From Hongsoonwoonella zoysiae (GTDB lineage Bacteria > Pseudomonadota > Alphaproteobacteria > Rhizobiales > Stappiaceae), in assembly GCF_013266695.1 (NCBI RefSeq), contig NZ_JABRXF010000001.1, positions 62,001 to 126,000 on the forward strand: a DNA stretch of 64,000 bases. The letters run 5' to 3'. Of this stretch, positions 1 through 9,072 are shown piece by piece (position 1 is the stretch's first letter; every line of letters starts with the position of its first letter). Position numbers and translations under genes: made by a program. The notes under the pieces were generated by a model. That model saw only the letters and a program-made list of their open reading frames with translations. It was not told the origin of the DNA and did not search any database.

Positions 1-1
1 C

Positions 2-337
2 GTCTTCGTCTCACCCTCCCTGCTGCTTCTGTCGATCCAGGTCGTCCAGTCGCTCCTGAAGGACGCGCGCATGCGCGAGCAGGCGCATCTGATCCAGGCG
101 GAGGTCGGCAAGCTGATGGACGACGTGAACCGGCTGGACGACCGCGTGCGCAAGCTCCAGACGCACTTCGGCCAGACGTCCAAGGACATCGACCAGATCC
201 TGATTTCCACCGACAAGATCACCAAGCGCGGGCGTAACATCGAGGAACTGGACCTCGGCTCGCTGGAGGAACTGCCCTCGAGCGAGCGCGGCAACAACCA
301 GCCGACGTTGCTCAAGAGCATGCCTGCGGGCGAGTGA
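2..337 (+). CDS. rmuC: DNA recombination protein RmuC, C-terminal fragment
   Basis: Only the last 111 codons are inside the window; the reading frame is open from base 2 and ends in TGA at 335-337. RmuC is a nuclease-like, coiled-coil protein thought to limit inversions at short inverted repeats. The visible part begins with a hydrophobic stretch, continues through a charged helix with heptad character (residues such as VGKLMDDVNRLDDRVRKLQ), and ends with the RNIEELD segment typical of RmuC tails. The nuclease core lies upstream, outside the window. The identification rests on the tail alone, but that tail is characteristic. Confidence 0.85.
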   Translation, partial: VFVSPSLLLLSIQVVQSLLKDARMREQAHLIQAEVGKLMDDVNRLDDRVRKLQTHFGQTSKDIDQILISTDKITKRGRNIEELDLGSLEELPSSERGNNQPTLLKSMPAGE

Positions 338-438
338 ACACAGCGGATTTCAGCTTTCAAGAGACGGTTCGCAATCGCCACCGCGGGTGATAAGTTCGCT
401 CGCCAAATCACCATCCGCTCTTCTCCAGGGAGACCGAA

Positions 439-1383
439 ATGGCCCTTCTGATCGCCGTCAAAGGCTGGGACCCCGCGCCTTGGGCGGAGCGCATGAAAGA
501 GCGCCTGCCGGAACACGAGATCAGGACGTGGCCGGACGCGATGGGCGATCCGCGAGACATCGACTATGTGCTCACATGGAAGGCGCCGGGCGAGCTTCTG
601 AATTCGCTCCCCGGCCTCAAGGTGATCTTTTCACTCGGGGCTGGCGTCGACCATATCCTCAAGGGCCAGAGCCTGCCGGACGTGCCTGTCGTACGCGTTG
701 TCGATCCGGATCTTACAGCGCGCATGACGGAATGGGTCACGCTGCAGGTGCTTTTCCACCACCGCAAGCTGCCGACCTACGCCGAGCAGCAGAGGCAGCG
801 CCTCTGGAAGGAGCACGGGCAGCCGGGCGCGGGTGAGGTGCGCATCGGCATTCTCGGCCTCGGCGTGCTCGGCAAGGACGCGGCGCAAATGCTTGTCCGC
901 TTCGGCTTCGATGTCGCCGGATGGGCAAGGTCGAAAAAGGAAATCGACGGCGTGGAATGTTTTGCCGGCTCAGGCGAATTGGACGCGTTTCTCGCCCGCA
1001 CGGACATCCTGGTGAACCTGGTTCCGCTGACGCCTGAAACCACGCATTTGATCGACCACGCGTTCCTTTCCAAACTCGCGCGAGACGGCGTGCACGGCGG
1101 CCCGATTTTCATCAACGCGGGCCGGGGCGCGACGCAGGTTGAGGCCGACATAGTGCGCGCGCTGACCGATGGCACGCTGAAGGCAGCAAGCCTCGACGTA
1201 TTCGAGACAGAGCCGCTTGACGCCGAAAGCCCGCTCTGGGACTTGCCGAATGCGATTATCACGCCGCATATCGCCGCCGACAGCGATCCGGCGGCCCTTT
1301 CCACCTATGTGGCAGGGCAGATCAGGGCCTTCGAGGCGGGCAAGCCGCTTGAAAACCTCGTCGATCTGAAAGCGGGATATTAG
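439..1383 (+). CDS. ghrA: Glyoxylate/hydroxypyruvate reductase A (D-2-hydroxyacid dehydrogenase)
   Basis: The 314-residue protein belongs to the D-isomer-specific 2-hydroxyacid dehydrogenases and should reduce glyoxylate and hydroxypyruvate with NAD(P)H in the cytoplasm. The dinucleotide motif GLGVLG lies at residues 140-145. The catalytic set is visible as Arg229 (NAGRG), Glu258 (FETEPL) and His277 (TPHIA). The lack of an extended N-terminus and the early SLGAGVDH segment fit the GhrA branch. The ATG is preceded by AGGGAG at a good distance. The stop overlaps the stop of the convergent NlpC/P60 gene by four bases, so there is no room for a separate terminator. The exact substrate preference cannot be read from sequence. 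Confidence 0.9.
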   Translation: MALLIAVKGWDPAPWAERMKERLPEHEIRTWPDAMGDPRDIDYVLTWKAPGELLNSLPGLKVIFSLGAGVDHILKGQSLPDVPVVRVVDPDLTARMTEWVTLQVLFHHRKLPTYAEQQRQRLWKEHGQPGAGEVRIGILGLGVLGKDAAQMLVRFGFDVAGWARSKKEIDGVECFAGSGELDAFLARTDILVNLVPLTPETTHLIDHAFLSKLARDGVHGGPIFINAGRGATQVEADIVRALTDGTLKAASLDVFETEPLDAESPLWDLPNAIITPHIAADSDPAALSTYVAGQIRAFEAGKPLENLVDLKAGY

Positions 1384-2258
1384 GGTCTGTTGAGACGGCG
1401 CACGGCGGTGACGGGCGAGCCTTCCTTCTCCCGGATGCGGGCAATCGCCGATTCCAGCGGTTCGCTCGACACCATCATGGTGAAGCCGTTCGCGTGAAGC
1501 AGCGTCCCGGCGTCCCGCATGATGCCGATGTGGCCTTTCCAGAAAACAAGATCGCCGCGCTTCAGATCCGGCAGGCCGGATGAAATATCGAGCGCTTCTC
1601 CCGCCGTTTCCGCCTGCATGTAAGTGTCGCGCATGATCGCCATACCGCCAGCCTGGGCGGCAAGCTGGACGATTGCCGAACAATCGAGCCCGAGCGAGGA
1701 ACGCCCGCCCCAAAGATACGGCGTGCCGGCGAGGCTTTCCGCAACACTCACCCAGTCATCGACCGAATGATCGAGCGGGACGAGGTGCTTGGCGACGATC
1801 GCCGAACCGTCGGCCAGAAGCGCGTAGTCAAGGCCGCGCGTCGTCTCGTAACCCGCGACCGCGACCAGCGAGCCCATGGACAGAAGCTCGAGCGGCGGGC
1901 TTTTCAACTCGGCATAAGGATAGCGGTAGCTCCTCAGCGCCGCAAGGCGATGGGTAGGCACGGGTGCATCCGCGATAAGCGCATCGCTCGCCATGAAGCC
2001 GACATAGCCATCCGTCTCAAGCTGGCCCCAGGCCCAGCCTTCCGCCGTTTCCTCGTAAACGGTGAAGACCTCGCCGAAGAGCGCTTCGGTATCTATCGAC
2101 TTGTCGGGCCGAGGCTCCGGCCTGATCGGCGCAAGCGCGCACGCAACACGCTTTTTCGTGCCCTCGACGAAGCGTGCGGCATCGACACGGCCTTCATAGC
2201 TTCGCGCGGCAAGATCGGGCCGCACGGGGTGCAGTCTTTTATCGAGAGTTTCCGACAT
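1380..2258 (-). CDS. NlpC/P60 family cysteine peptidase with N-terminal SH3 domains
   Basis: This is a 292-residue peptidoglycan or dipeptide endopeptidase of the NlpC/P60 (C40) fold. Residues about 30-160 look like bacterial SH3 modules (AWGQLETDGYVGFM segment). The catalytic domain follows, with Cys193 in LDCSAIVQ, His243 in KGHIGIM and a third polar residue, His255, in LLHANGF. No signal peptide is evident, so export is uncertain; related rhizobial proteins are called dipeptidyl-peptidase VI-like. It is the last gene of a minus-strand group after leucyl aminopeptidase and a MarR regulator, 26 bases after the latter, which suggests joint peptide turnover. Confidence 0.88.
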   Translation of the reverse strand: MSETLDKRLHPVRPDLAARSYEGRVDAARFVEGTKKRVACALAPIRPEPRPDKSIDTEALFGEVFTVYEETAEGWAWGQLETDGYVGFMASDALIADAPVPTHRLAALRSYRYPYAELKSPPLELLSMGSLVAVAGYETTRGLDYALLADGSAIVAKHLVPLDHSVDDWVSVAESLAGTPYLWGGRSSLGLDCSAIVQLAAQAGGMAIMRDTYMQAETAGEALDISSGLPDLKRGDLVFWKGHIGIMRDAGTLLHANGFTMMVSSEPLESAIARIREKEGSPVTAVRRLNRP

Positions 2259-2284
2259 TCCAGCCTGTCCGGATCGAAATGAAT

Positions 2285-2635
2285 TCAGCGCGGCAGATGC
2301 CTTGCCATTTCCACCACCATATCGCCGATACGCTCGACATAAAGCGCGCCGTTGACGGTGCGCGTCACGATCACGTTTCGCCGGTCGGCCTCGTCGCGCC
2401 GGCGCGACAGGAGTTTCTTGCTGCCCAATGTGTCGAGAGCGCGGGTGATGGCGGGCTTGGTGACGCCGAGCTTGGCGGCAAGCCCGCGCACCGTGTGCGG
2501 AGGCTGTTCGAGATAGACCGTCAGAAGGATCGCCACCTGGCGGGCCGTCAGGTCCTGTTCGCCGTCACGCACCAGCGCAAGCGTCACATCATGCCACAGG
2601 CGAAGCGCCTGCGAAGGGCGCAAGTCGATTGCCAT
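2285..2635 (-). CDS. MarR-type winged-helix transcriptional regulator
   Basis: The 116-residue protein is essentially one winged helix-turn-helix. The segment TVRGLAAKLGVTKPAITRALDTLGSKKLL is a recognition helix followed by the wing RRRDEADRRNVIV, as in MarR. It is shorter than classical MarR proteins (about 140-150 residues), with little dimerisation helix at the ends. It sits between leucyl aminopeptidase, 69 bases upstream, and the NlpC/P60 peptidase, so it probably travels in their transcript. Whether it controls them is inference; no clear operator was seen. Confidence 0.82.
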   Translation of the reverse strand: MAIDLRPSQALRLWHDVTLALVRDGEQDLTARQVAILLTVYLEQPPHTVRGLAAKLGVTKPAITRALDTLGSKKLLSRRRDEADRRNVIVTRTVNGALYVERIGDMVVEMARHLPR

Positions 2636-2704
2636 CCGTCCGCCGAGTATCGATCAAGCTCACAGTCCTTTAGTGATAAACCCTTAATCGTTTCGGTTCC
2701 GTTA

Positions 2705-4102
2705 TCAAGATCGAGGCGGATATTTCTCCTCCAGAAGGGCGAAAAGCGCGCGGATCGCCTGTGCCTCCCCGCCTTTCGGCCTTGCCGGGCGCTCCGAGGG
2801 CGACCAGCCGTAAATGTCGAAATGCACCCAGGCTTTCGTCTTCTCCACGAACTTCGCGAGGAAAAGCGCAGCCGTGACCGATCCGGCGAAACTGCCGCCG
2901 GTCGTATTGATATGGTTGGTGTCGGCAACCCGGGAATCGAGATATTTCGCGTAAGGCTTCCACAAGGGCATGCGCCAGAGCGGATCGTTGACCGCATCCG
3001 CCATGGCCGAAATCCGGCCCGCCAGGTCATCGTCATCGGTATAAAACGGAGGAAGATCAGGCCCGAGCGCGACACGCGCGGCCCCCGTCAGCGTGGCCAT
3101 GTCGACGATCATCTCCGGCTCTTCCTCATCGGCAAGGGCCAGCGCATCGCCCAGCACGAGGCGGCCTTCGGCATCCGTATTGCCGATCTCAACGGTAATC
3201 CCCTTGCGGCTTTGCAGGATGTCACCCGGGCGGAAGGCCCGCCCGCTGACCGCGTTTTCAACCGCCGGGATGATGACCCGCAGCCTGACGGGAAGCTTCG
3301 CGGCCATGACCATGGAGGCAAGGCCAAGCACATTCGCGGCCCCGCCCATGTCCTTTTTCATCAGGAGCATGGCGTTCGACGGCTTGATGTCGAGCCCGCC
3401 GGTGTCGAACACAACCCCCTTGCCGACGAGCGTGACCTTCGGCGCGTCTTCATCCCCCCATGTGCAATCCACCAGCCGGGGCGCCCGGTCGCTGCCCGCT
3501 CCCACCGCATGGACCATGGGAAAGCCCTCTTCCAGAAGATCGTCACCCGCAACGATTTCCGTGACCCCGCCATGGGCGGCGAACAGGCGGCCCGCCTCAT
3601 CGGCAAGCTCGGCCGGCCCGAGATCGTTAGCTGGCGTATTGATGAGATCGCGGGCAAGCCCCACCCCGTCGAGAATGATGCCGAGCCTGGCGACATCCGT
3701 GCCCGGCGCAACCATCAGCCTTGGCGGCTCGCCGGACGAGGTGGCGCGATAACGCTCGAAACGGTAGGAGGACAGGGCGAAGGCGAGCGCCGCCGCATCC
3801 GGATCGCCAAAGCCTTCAGCGATCCGGTAGTCGCCCGGCGGCAGGCCGCCGGCAAGCGCGCCGGCAGCGAAATCGGCCTGCGGCCCATCCTTGTCGAGAC
3901 CCAATAGGACGAATGCGATGCGCCCGTCTTCCCCCGGCAAGGTCAGAACCCTAGCGCTGCCCGCCTTGTAGCCCGCGGCTTGCGCCCATGCGCGCGCAGA
4001 CTTCGGCAGTTGCAGAAGCCTTTCCTCCAGCGTTTCGGGCGTCACGCCATAAACGGGTACGGTTTCTTTCGACGGATCGTGGGGAATAAGGACGTTGCGC
4101 AC
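2705..4102 (-). CDS. Leucyl aminopeptidase family protein (M17)
   Basis: The 465-residue cytosolic dimetal aminopeptidase removes N-terminal residues from peptides. The M17 signature NTDAEGRL is at residues 308-315. Metal and catalytic residues are visible in GKGVVFDTGG (Lys228, Asp233) and KKDMGG (Asp251). Length and the reduced N-terminal domain fit the alphaproteobacterial PepA/PepB-like branch more than E. coli PepA. It is the first gene of a minus-strand trio with the MarR regulator and the NlpC/P60 peptidase, and it is divergent from tadD across about 180 bases. A purine-rich site precedes the ATG. Confidence 0.92.
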   Translation of the reverse strand: MRNVLIPHDPSKETVPVYGVTPETLEERLLQLPKSARAWAQAAGYKAGSARVLTLPGEDGRIAFVLLGLDKDGPQADFAAGALAGGLPPGDYRIAEGFGDPDAAALAFALSSYRFERYRATSSGEPPRLMVAPGTDVARLGIILDGVGLARDLINTPANDLGPAELADEAGRLFAAHGGVTEIVAGDDLLEEGFPMVHAVGAGSDRAPRLVDCTWGDEDAPKVTLVGKGVVFDTGGLDIKPSNAMLLMKKDMGGAANVLGLASMVMAAKLPVRLRVIIPAVENAVSGRAFRPGDILQSRKGITVEIGNTDAEGRLVLGDALALADEEEPEMIVDMATLTGAARVALGPDLPPFYTDDDDLAGRISAMADAVNDPLWRMPLWKPYAKYLDSRVADTNHINTTGGSFAGSVTAALFLAKFVEKTKAWVHFDIYGWSPSERPARPKGGEAQAIRALFALLEEKYPPRS

Positions 4103-4209
4103 GCGCGTTCCTCTTTATGCGGAGAAGTGAAGAAGAAGGTTTCGCGGATACAGTAGAAAGGCGAGCTTGCGCATTCAATCGCCAATGCGCTGCGCCTGCG
4201 CGATCTATC

Positions 4210-4224
4210 TTAACGATCCGTTAG
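4210..4224. promoter_or_regulatory. CtrA-like box upstream of tadD
   Basis: TTAA at 4210-4213, seven bases, then TTAG at 4221-4224: one mismatch from the alphaproteobacterial CtrA site TTAA-N7-TTAA. A further GTTAAC lies at 4227-4232. The site is about 57-71 bases upstream of the preferred tadD start. The other pilus promoter in this locus has a perfect site, which raises the odds, but a single degenerate match is weak alone. Confidence 0.4.
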
Positions 4225-4280
4225 GGTTAACGAGCTATTGCTAGGTCATGCAATTTGCATCTTCCGCCCAGGGGCAATCA

Positions 4281-5120
4281 ATGACCGTCCATCCGCAGAT
4301 CAGCCCGCATTTCGCGAAGAAACCGAGGGCGAGGCGTTCCACCGTCGCACTGCCTGTCGTGCTGGCCGTAGCGGCGGCCGTCTCCCTTGCCGGCTGCGCA
4401 TCCTCAAGGAAGGCCGTGGGCACCCACGCCCCGTCCACGCAAGGCTATGTGGCGCCCGGCTCCGACGCCGCGCGCCAATCCGTGCAATATTGGGCGCGCG
4501 CTTACCAGAAAGATCCCAAGGACCGGGACAATATCCTGAATTACGCCGCTTCGCTGCGCCGGAACGGGCAGATCGAGCAGGCCGAAGCCGTGCTGCGAAG
4601 GGCGGTTATCGCCGATCACGAGAATCGCGACATATCCGCCGCCTACGGCAAGGTGCTTGCGGAAGCCGGCAAACTTTCCGAAGCGCTAAACGTGGTGCGC
4701 AACGCCCAGACGCCGACCAGCCCGGACTGGAGGCTGCTTTCGGCCGAAGCGGCAATCCTCGACCAGATGGGAGAGGCGAACGAGGCGCGCGACATCTACC
4801 GCCAGGCACTCAAGATCGCGCCGGACGAACCGACGCTTTTGAACAACCTCGGCCTTTCCTATCTTTTGGCGGGCGAACTTCCGAAAGCGGAAGAAACCCT
4901 GCGCAAGGCAGCCGGAAACCCCAATGCCGACAGCCGCATCCGCCAGAACCTTGCGCTTGCCCTCGGCCTGCAAGGCAAATTCGAGGAAGCCGAACAGGTC
5001 GCCAGTGCCGAAATCGACCCGGCCCAGGCAAATGCCAACATCGCCTATCTGAAAGGAATGCTCGCGCAGCGAAACAGCTGGGCGGAGATCAAATCGGTCG
5101 ACGGAAACAAGGACGGTTGA
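4281..5120 (+). CDS. tadD: TadD, tetratricopeptide lipoprotein of the Flp pilus system
   Basis: The 279-residue protein starts with a lipoprotein signal peptide (hydrophobic stretch ending LAGC, about residues 28-43) and continues as tetratricopeptide repeats (segments around NYAASLRRNGQ, AAYGKVLAEAGK, NNLGLSYLLAGELPKAEETLRKA). TadD proteins help the CpaC/RcpA secretin assemble in the outer membrane. I chose the ATG at 4281 because AGGGG lies six bases upstream; an in-frame ATG at 4248 has a poorer site. It is transcribed alone, convergent with tadC, and ends in a strong terminator. Confidence 0.85.
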   Translation: MTVHPQISPHFAKKPRARRSTVALPVVLAVAAAVSLAGCASSRKAVGTHAPSTQGYVAPGSDAARQSVQYWARAYQKDPKDRDNILNYAASLRRNGQIEQAEAVLRRAVIADHENRDISAAYGKVLAEAGKLSEALNVVRNAQTPTSPDWRLLSAEAAILDQMGEANEARDIYRQALKIAPDEPTLLNNLGLSYLLAGELPKAEETLRKAAGNPNADSRIRQNLALALGLQGKFEEAEQVASAEIDPAQANANIAYLKGMLAQRNSWAEIKSVDGNKDG

Positions 5121-5167
5121 AAAAACCGTCCTTCACGGACCGGATCAAGAAAGGCGAAATCGGAAAT

Positions 5168-5201
5168 ACCGTCCGTGCCGGCAGGGAACGGGCGGTTTTT
5201 T
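5168..5201 (+). terminator. Rho-independent terminator of tadD
   Basis: Nine-base stem, 5168-5176 with 5188-5196 (one G-T wobble), directly followed by six T residues. A second inverted repeat, 5109-5118 with 5124-5133, spans the tadD stop codon just upstream and lacks a T run. Confidence 0.8.
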
Positions 5202-5399
5202 GATGTGCGACGCACAAGAAAAGCGGGGCCCAAGGAGCGGCGATCGAATCCGTGGCCTCGCCGTCGTGAAACGCGCTCCGGGCACGAACACCTTCTCGCC
5301 ACAGGAATTTTGCCGCCTAAACGCCATGATCCCTGTCGGGATTTGCCGGCCGCGCGCAGGCGCGAAAAGCGAATTCGTGAATTCGGTCAGGCCGGAAGA

Positions 5400-6380
5400 T
5401 CAAAGGTTTTCAAGCACCTGGATGATCGCGGGACCGATGATCACGGCGAAGAGCACCGGCAGGAAAAACAGGATCATGGGCACCGTCAGTTTCGGAGGCA
5501 GGGAGGCGGCTTTCTTCTCCGCCGCCTGGGTGCGCTGTTCGCGATTTTCCTCGGCCATGACGCGGATCGCCTGGCCGACCGGCGTACCGTAACGCTCGGC
5601 TTGGATGAGAGCCGTGACAACGTTCTTCACGCCGTCCACACCTGTACGCAGCGCCAAATTCTCATAGGCCTTGCGCCGCTCGCCAAGATAGGAAAGCTCC
5701 GCGTTCGTAAGCGTCAGTTCCTCCGCAAGCGCTATGGACTGAATGCCGATCTCGTCGGCAACCTTGCGGAAGGCGGATTCGATCGACATGCCGGATTCCA
5801 CGCAGATCAACATAAGGTCGAGCGCATCGGGCCACGCCCGGTTGATCGAAAGCTGCCGGTTCTGGATCCTGTTCTTCAAATAAATATTAGGAGCGTAGAA
5901 ACCGACGATACCGACGCCGAACGCAATGGCGAGCTTGATACCCGCGGGCTGGTCGTTGGGAAGAACGGAAAACGTGTAAACGATCGCCGCCAGAAAAAGC
6001 ACGATCGGCGCGACGACCCGGGCGAACAGATATGTGTAAAGCGGCGCCGTGCCGCGAAAACCGGCCTGGCGGAGCTGCTGGCGCGTCTCTTCGTTCGCAA
6101 GGCCTTTCGTCAGATTGAGCCTGTCGACGAGCTGCTTGATCTGGTGTTTCGGCTGATTGCGCAGCGAAGCGCGCGCATCTCCCTTTTCCGTCGCCATGCG
6201 CGCACGCTCGCGCGCCCGCATCTTCTCCCTTTCGAGCGCGACGGACTTCATCCGGCTTTTCAGCCTGTCGCCTTCGAATATCGGCGATGCGAGGGTGAAG
6301 ATCGTGCCCGCCACGGCGACTGTCGTCAGTACGGCGATCAATGTTTCCCGGCTGGCTAGTGTGGCGACGTCGATATTCAT
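5400..6380 (-). CDS. tadC: TadC, inner-membrane platform protein of the Flp pilus
   Basis: The 326-residue protein has the type II secretion F (GspF) fold found in TadB/TadC. There is an N-terminal membrane helix (about residues 13-33), a cytoplasmic part, a central pair of helices around residues 110-150, the conserved GspF core with ICVESGMSIESAFRKVADEIG, and a C-terminal membrane helix. With TadB it should form the platform on which CpaF acts. AGGGGG lies upstream of the ATG. It is the last gene of the cpaBCDEF-tadBC operon, 55 bases after tadB. Confidence 0.92.
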   Translation of the reverse strand: MNIDVATLASRETLIAVLTTVAVAGTIFTLASPIFEGDRLKSRMKSVALEREKMRARERARMATEKGDARASLRNQPKHQIKQLVDRLNLTKGLANEETRQQLRQAGFRGTAPLYTYLFARVVAPIVLFLAAIVYTFSVLPNDQPAGIKLAIAFGVGIVGFYAPNIYLKNRIQNRQLSINRAWPDALDLMLICVESGMSIESAFRKVADEIGIQSIALAEELTLTNAELSYLGERRKAYENLALRTGVDGVKNVVTALIQAERYGTPVGQAIRVMAEENREQRTQAAEKKAASLPPKLTVPMILFFLPVLFAVIIGPAIIQVLENL

Positions 6381-6435
6381 TCAAACCCCCTGCGGAACCT
6401 TTTTGCCGCCTTGGCCGGAAGGTACCGCCAATTGA

Positions 6436-7452
6436 TCAGTGATCGAAGTTGATCATCTTGCGCATCACGAGAACGCCCATCGTCATCCAGACGACCCCGC
6501 CGGCCAGAATCAGATTGCCCGCCGGATCGGTGAACAGGATGCCGATATAATCCGGGCTGGTCAGCGAGAGCAGCGCCATCACGAGAATCGGAAGGGAACC
6601 GATGATGCCCGCCGAGGCCTTCGCCTCGGAACTCATCGCCTTGATCTTTCCTTGCAGGGTCTTGCGCCCGCGCAGAACCTTTGAAAGGTTGCCGAGCGCT
6701 TCGGACAGCGAACCGCCGGCCTGCTGCTGGATCGCGATGACGATGGCGAAAAAATTCGCTTCCGCGACGGGCACCCTCTTCGGCAGGCGCGAAACGGCTT
6801 CAGCCAGCGACACGCCCATCGTCTGCGTTTCGACGATCCGGCGGAATTCGCCGGCGACCGGCTCGCGCGCCTCGGCCGCGACGATCTGGATACATTCGTT
6901 GACCGGCAAACCCGCCTTCGCGCCGCGCACGATCACGTCCACGGCGTTCGGCAGCTCATCAAGGAACGCATTGAAGCGCCTCTTGCGCCGCCACGCGACG
7001 AACCAGCGTGGAAGACCCAGAAACCCGACGAAACCGAACGCACCGACAACCAGCGGTGAAGGTTTTACGAAGAAGCCGCCGAATGCGGCCGCCAGACCGA
7101 CCATCAGCGAGATCAGCCAGAACGTGCGCTTCGACCAGGAAAGCCCGGCCTGGCGTATGCGCAGTTCAAGATCCAGGCTTTCCTTTTTCTGCCTGGATTT
7201 CTGCCGCTCCTCGAATTCCTTGAGCTGGTCCTGCACGTTCTTGCGTCGCCGGTCGGCGTCGCGGGCTTTGACCCGGTCGGCATTGATCTCATGGCGGGCG
7301 GCAACTTCGTGAATGCGCTTGTCACGCGTCGCCTGGCCGTTGAGGCGGGGCTGAAACAGGGCATAAAGAACCCCGCCGATCGAAAAGGCGACCAGGAGCG
7401 CGATTGCGATCGCAGTGACCTCGGGCGTGAGGTAGGCCTGCAGCTCAGCCAT
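6436..7452 (-). CDS. tadB: TadB, inner-membrane platform protein of the Flp pilus
   Basis: The 338-residue GspF-type membrane protein has an N-terminal helix, a basic coiled region (about residues 40-100, rich in R, K and E), two central membrane helices, the motif GLPVNECIQIVAAEAREPV and a C-terminal helix. It pairs with TadC in the pilus platform. An alternative GTG start six bases upstream (7458) is possible; I prefer the ATG with GAAGG just ahead. The start region overlaps the end of cpaF by eight bases, implying translational coupling. Confidence 0.92.
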   Translation of the reverse strand: MAELQAYLTPEVTAIAIALLVAFSIGGVLYALFQPRLNGQATRDKRIHEVAARHEINADRVKARDADRRRKNVQDQLKEFEERQKSRQKKESLDLELRIRQAGLSWSKRTFWLISLMVGLAAAFGGFFVKPSPLVVGAFGFVGFLGLPRWFVAWRRKRRFNAFLDELPNAVDVIVRGAKAGLPVNECIQIVAAEAREPVAGEFRRIVETQTMGVSLAEAVSRLPKRVPVAEANFFAIVIAIQQQAGGSLSEALGNLSKVLRGRKTLQGKIKAMSSEAKASAGIIGSLPILVMALLSLTSPDYIGILFTDPAGNLILAGGVVWMTMGVLVMRKMINFDH

Positions 7453-8941
7453 TGACACCTTCGTTCACCTCCGCAGCGTCGAGAGCCTGGGCAAGCCTGT
7501 TCTCTTCGTTGAAATAGCGCGCACGCTCCCAGAAAACCGGCCGGCCGATGCCGGTGGAACGATGACGGCCGAGCAGGCGCCCGTGCGCATCCTCTCCCAG
7601 AATGTCGTAGACGAAGACATCCTGCGTGATGATCACATCCCCTTCCATGCCGACCACCTCGGTGACATGGGTAATACGGCGGGAGCCATCGCGCAGGCGC
7701 TGAGCCTGAACGATAACGTCGATCGAGGACACGATCATCTCGCGAAGCGTTCTGGACGGCAGGGAAAAGCCGCCCATCGTGATCATCGATTCAAGTCTGG
7801 ACAGCGCTTCGCGCGGGCTGTTTGCGTGCAGCGTGCCCATCGACCCGTCGTGGCCGGTGTTCATCGCCTGGAGCAGGTCGAAGGCCTCAGGCCCGCGTAC
7901 CTCGCCCACGATGATACGTTCAGGGCGCATGCGCAGGCAGTTCTTGACGAGATCGCGCATGGTGATTTCGCCCTCGCCCTCCAGGTTGGGCGGGCGGGTT
8001 TCGAGGCGCACAACATGCGGCTGCTGCAGCTGCAGTTCGGCCGCATCCTCGCAGGTGATGATGCGCTCGTCATGGTCGATGTAACGGGTAAGACAGTTCA
8101 GCAGCGTCGTCTTGCCGGACCCCGTACCGCCGGAGATCAGGACGTTGCAGCGCACGCGCCCTATGATCTGGAGGATCGTGGCGCCTTCCGGCGAAACCGA
8201 ACCGAACTGAACGAGCTGATCGAGCGTCAGCTTGTCCTTCTTGAACTTACGAATCGTAAGCGCGGGACCGTCGATTGAAAGCGGCGGCGCGATGACGTTG
8301 ACGCGCGAACCGTCGGGAAGGCGCGCATCGCAGATCGGGCTCGATTCGTCGACACGGCGGCCGACCTGACTGACGATCCGCTGGCAGATGTTCATCAACT
8401 GCCTGTTGTCGCGGAACTGAACGCCCGTCTGCTGCACCTTGCCGCCGGTCTCGATATAGACCGTATCGGCCCCATTCACCATGATGTCGGCGATGTCATC
8501 GCGCATCAGCAAAGGCTCGAGCGGCCCATAGCCAAGAACGTCATTGCAGATGTCCTCAAGCAGGTCTTCCTGCTCGGATATCGACATCACCACATTCTTG
8601 AGCGCGATGATGTCGTTCACGACATCGCGGATTTCCTCGCGCGCATCCTCCGGCCCCAGGCGCGAAAGCTGCGACAGATCGATCGCTTCGACCAGCGCGT
8701 TGAATATCGAGGCCTTGGTTTCGTAATAGTCCTTCGAACGCTTCGAGGAACGCGCGGCCTGCGGCTCGGGCGCCAAAGGCGCAGGCGCCGCGGCTTTGGG
8801 TTCCGGCGCGGGTGCGGGATTTTCCTGCGGTTGAGGCGCCGCCGTATATTCGGGCGGCGGCACAGCGGCTTTTTCTTCCACCGGCTTCGCGACAGGCGGC
8901 TGCACTGGAACCGAACCGGGATTTCCTCGTCTGCCGAACAT
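7445..8941 (-). CDS. cpaF: CpaF/TadA, pilus assembly secretion ATPase
   Basis: The 498-residue cytoplasmic ATPase powers Flp pilus extension and, in the tad system, possibly retraction. After a proline/alanine-rich N-terminal linker (about residues 10-65) comes the N-terminal domain, then Walker A GGTGSGKTT at about residues 271-279 and the Walker B region RIIVGEVRGPEA typical of VirB11-like secretion ATPases. The start MFGRRG is the usual CpaF beginning and has GGAAG upstream; the frame is open further upstream, but that extension is not family-like. It lies between cpaE and tadB in the operon. Confidence 0.94.
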   Translation of the reverse strand: MFGRRGNPGSVPVQPPVAKPVEEKAAVPPPEYTAAPQPQENPAPAPEPKAAAPAPLAPEPQAARSSKRSKDYYETKASIFNALVEAIDLSQLSRLGPEDAREEIRDVVNDIIALKNVVMSISEQEDLLEDICNDVLGYGPLEPLLMRDDIADIMVNGADTVYIETGGKVQQTGVQFRDNRQLMNICQRIVSQVGRRVDESSPICDARLPDGSRVNVIAPPLSIDGPALTIRKFKKDKLTLDQLVQFGSVSPEGATILQIIGRVRCNVLISGGTGSGKTTLLNCLTRYIDHDERIITCEDAAELQLQQPHVVRLETRPPNLEGEGEITMRDLVKNCLRMRPERIIVGEVRGPEAFDLLQAMNTGHDGSMGTLHANSPREALSRLESMITMGGFSLPSRTLREMIVSSIDVIVQAQRLRDGSRRITHVTEVVGMEGDVIITQDVFVYDILGEDAHGRLLGRHRSTGIGRPVFWERARYFNEENRLAQALDAAEVNEGVNG

Positions 8942-9072
8942 GATCACCAGCTTCCGTTGTACCTGACCGCCGGCCGTCCAAAGCACCTCTCGTCGGAACG
9001 AAAACAATTCTGCTTTCGTCGAAAGCGCTCCAGGCGAGCCTGCACCTTACACATCGCGGCGAAGCGGGGGCG

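Noticed and set aside
2174-3907. Long open frame (577 codons) on the plus strand
   Set aside because: Antisense to leucyl aminopeptidase and the MarR gene; composition is Arg/His-rich as expected for an opposite-strand shadow in G+C-rich DNA, with no recognisable motif.
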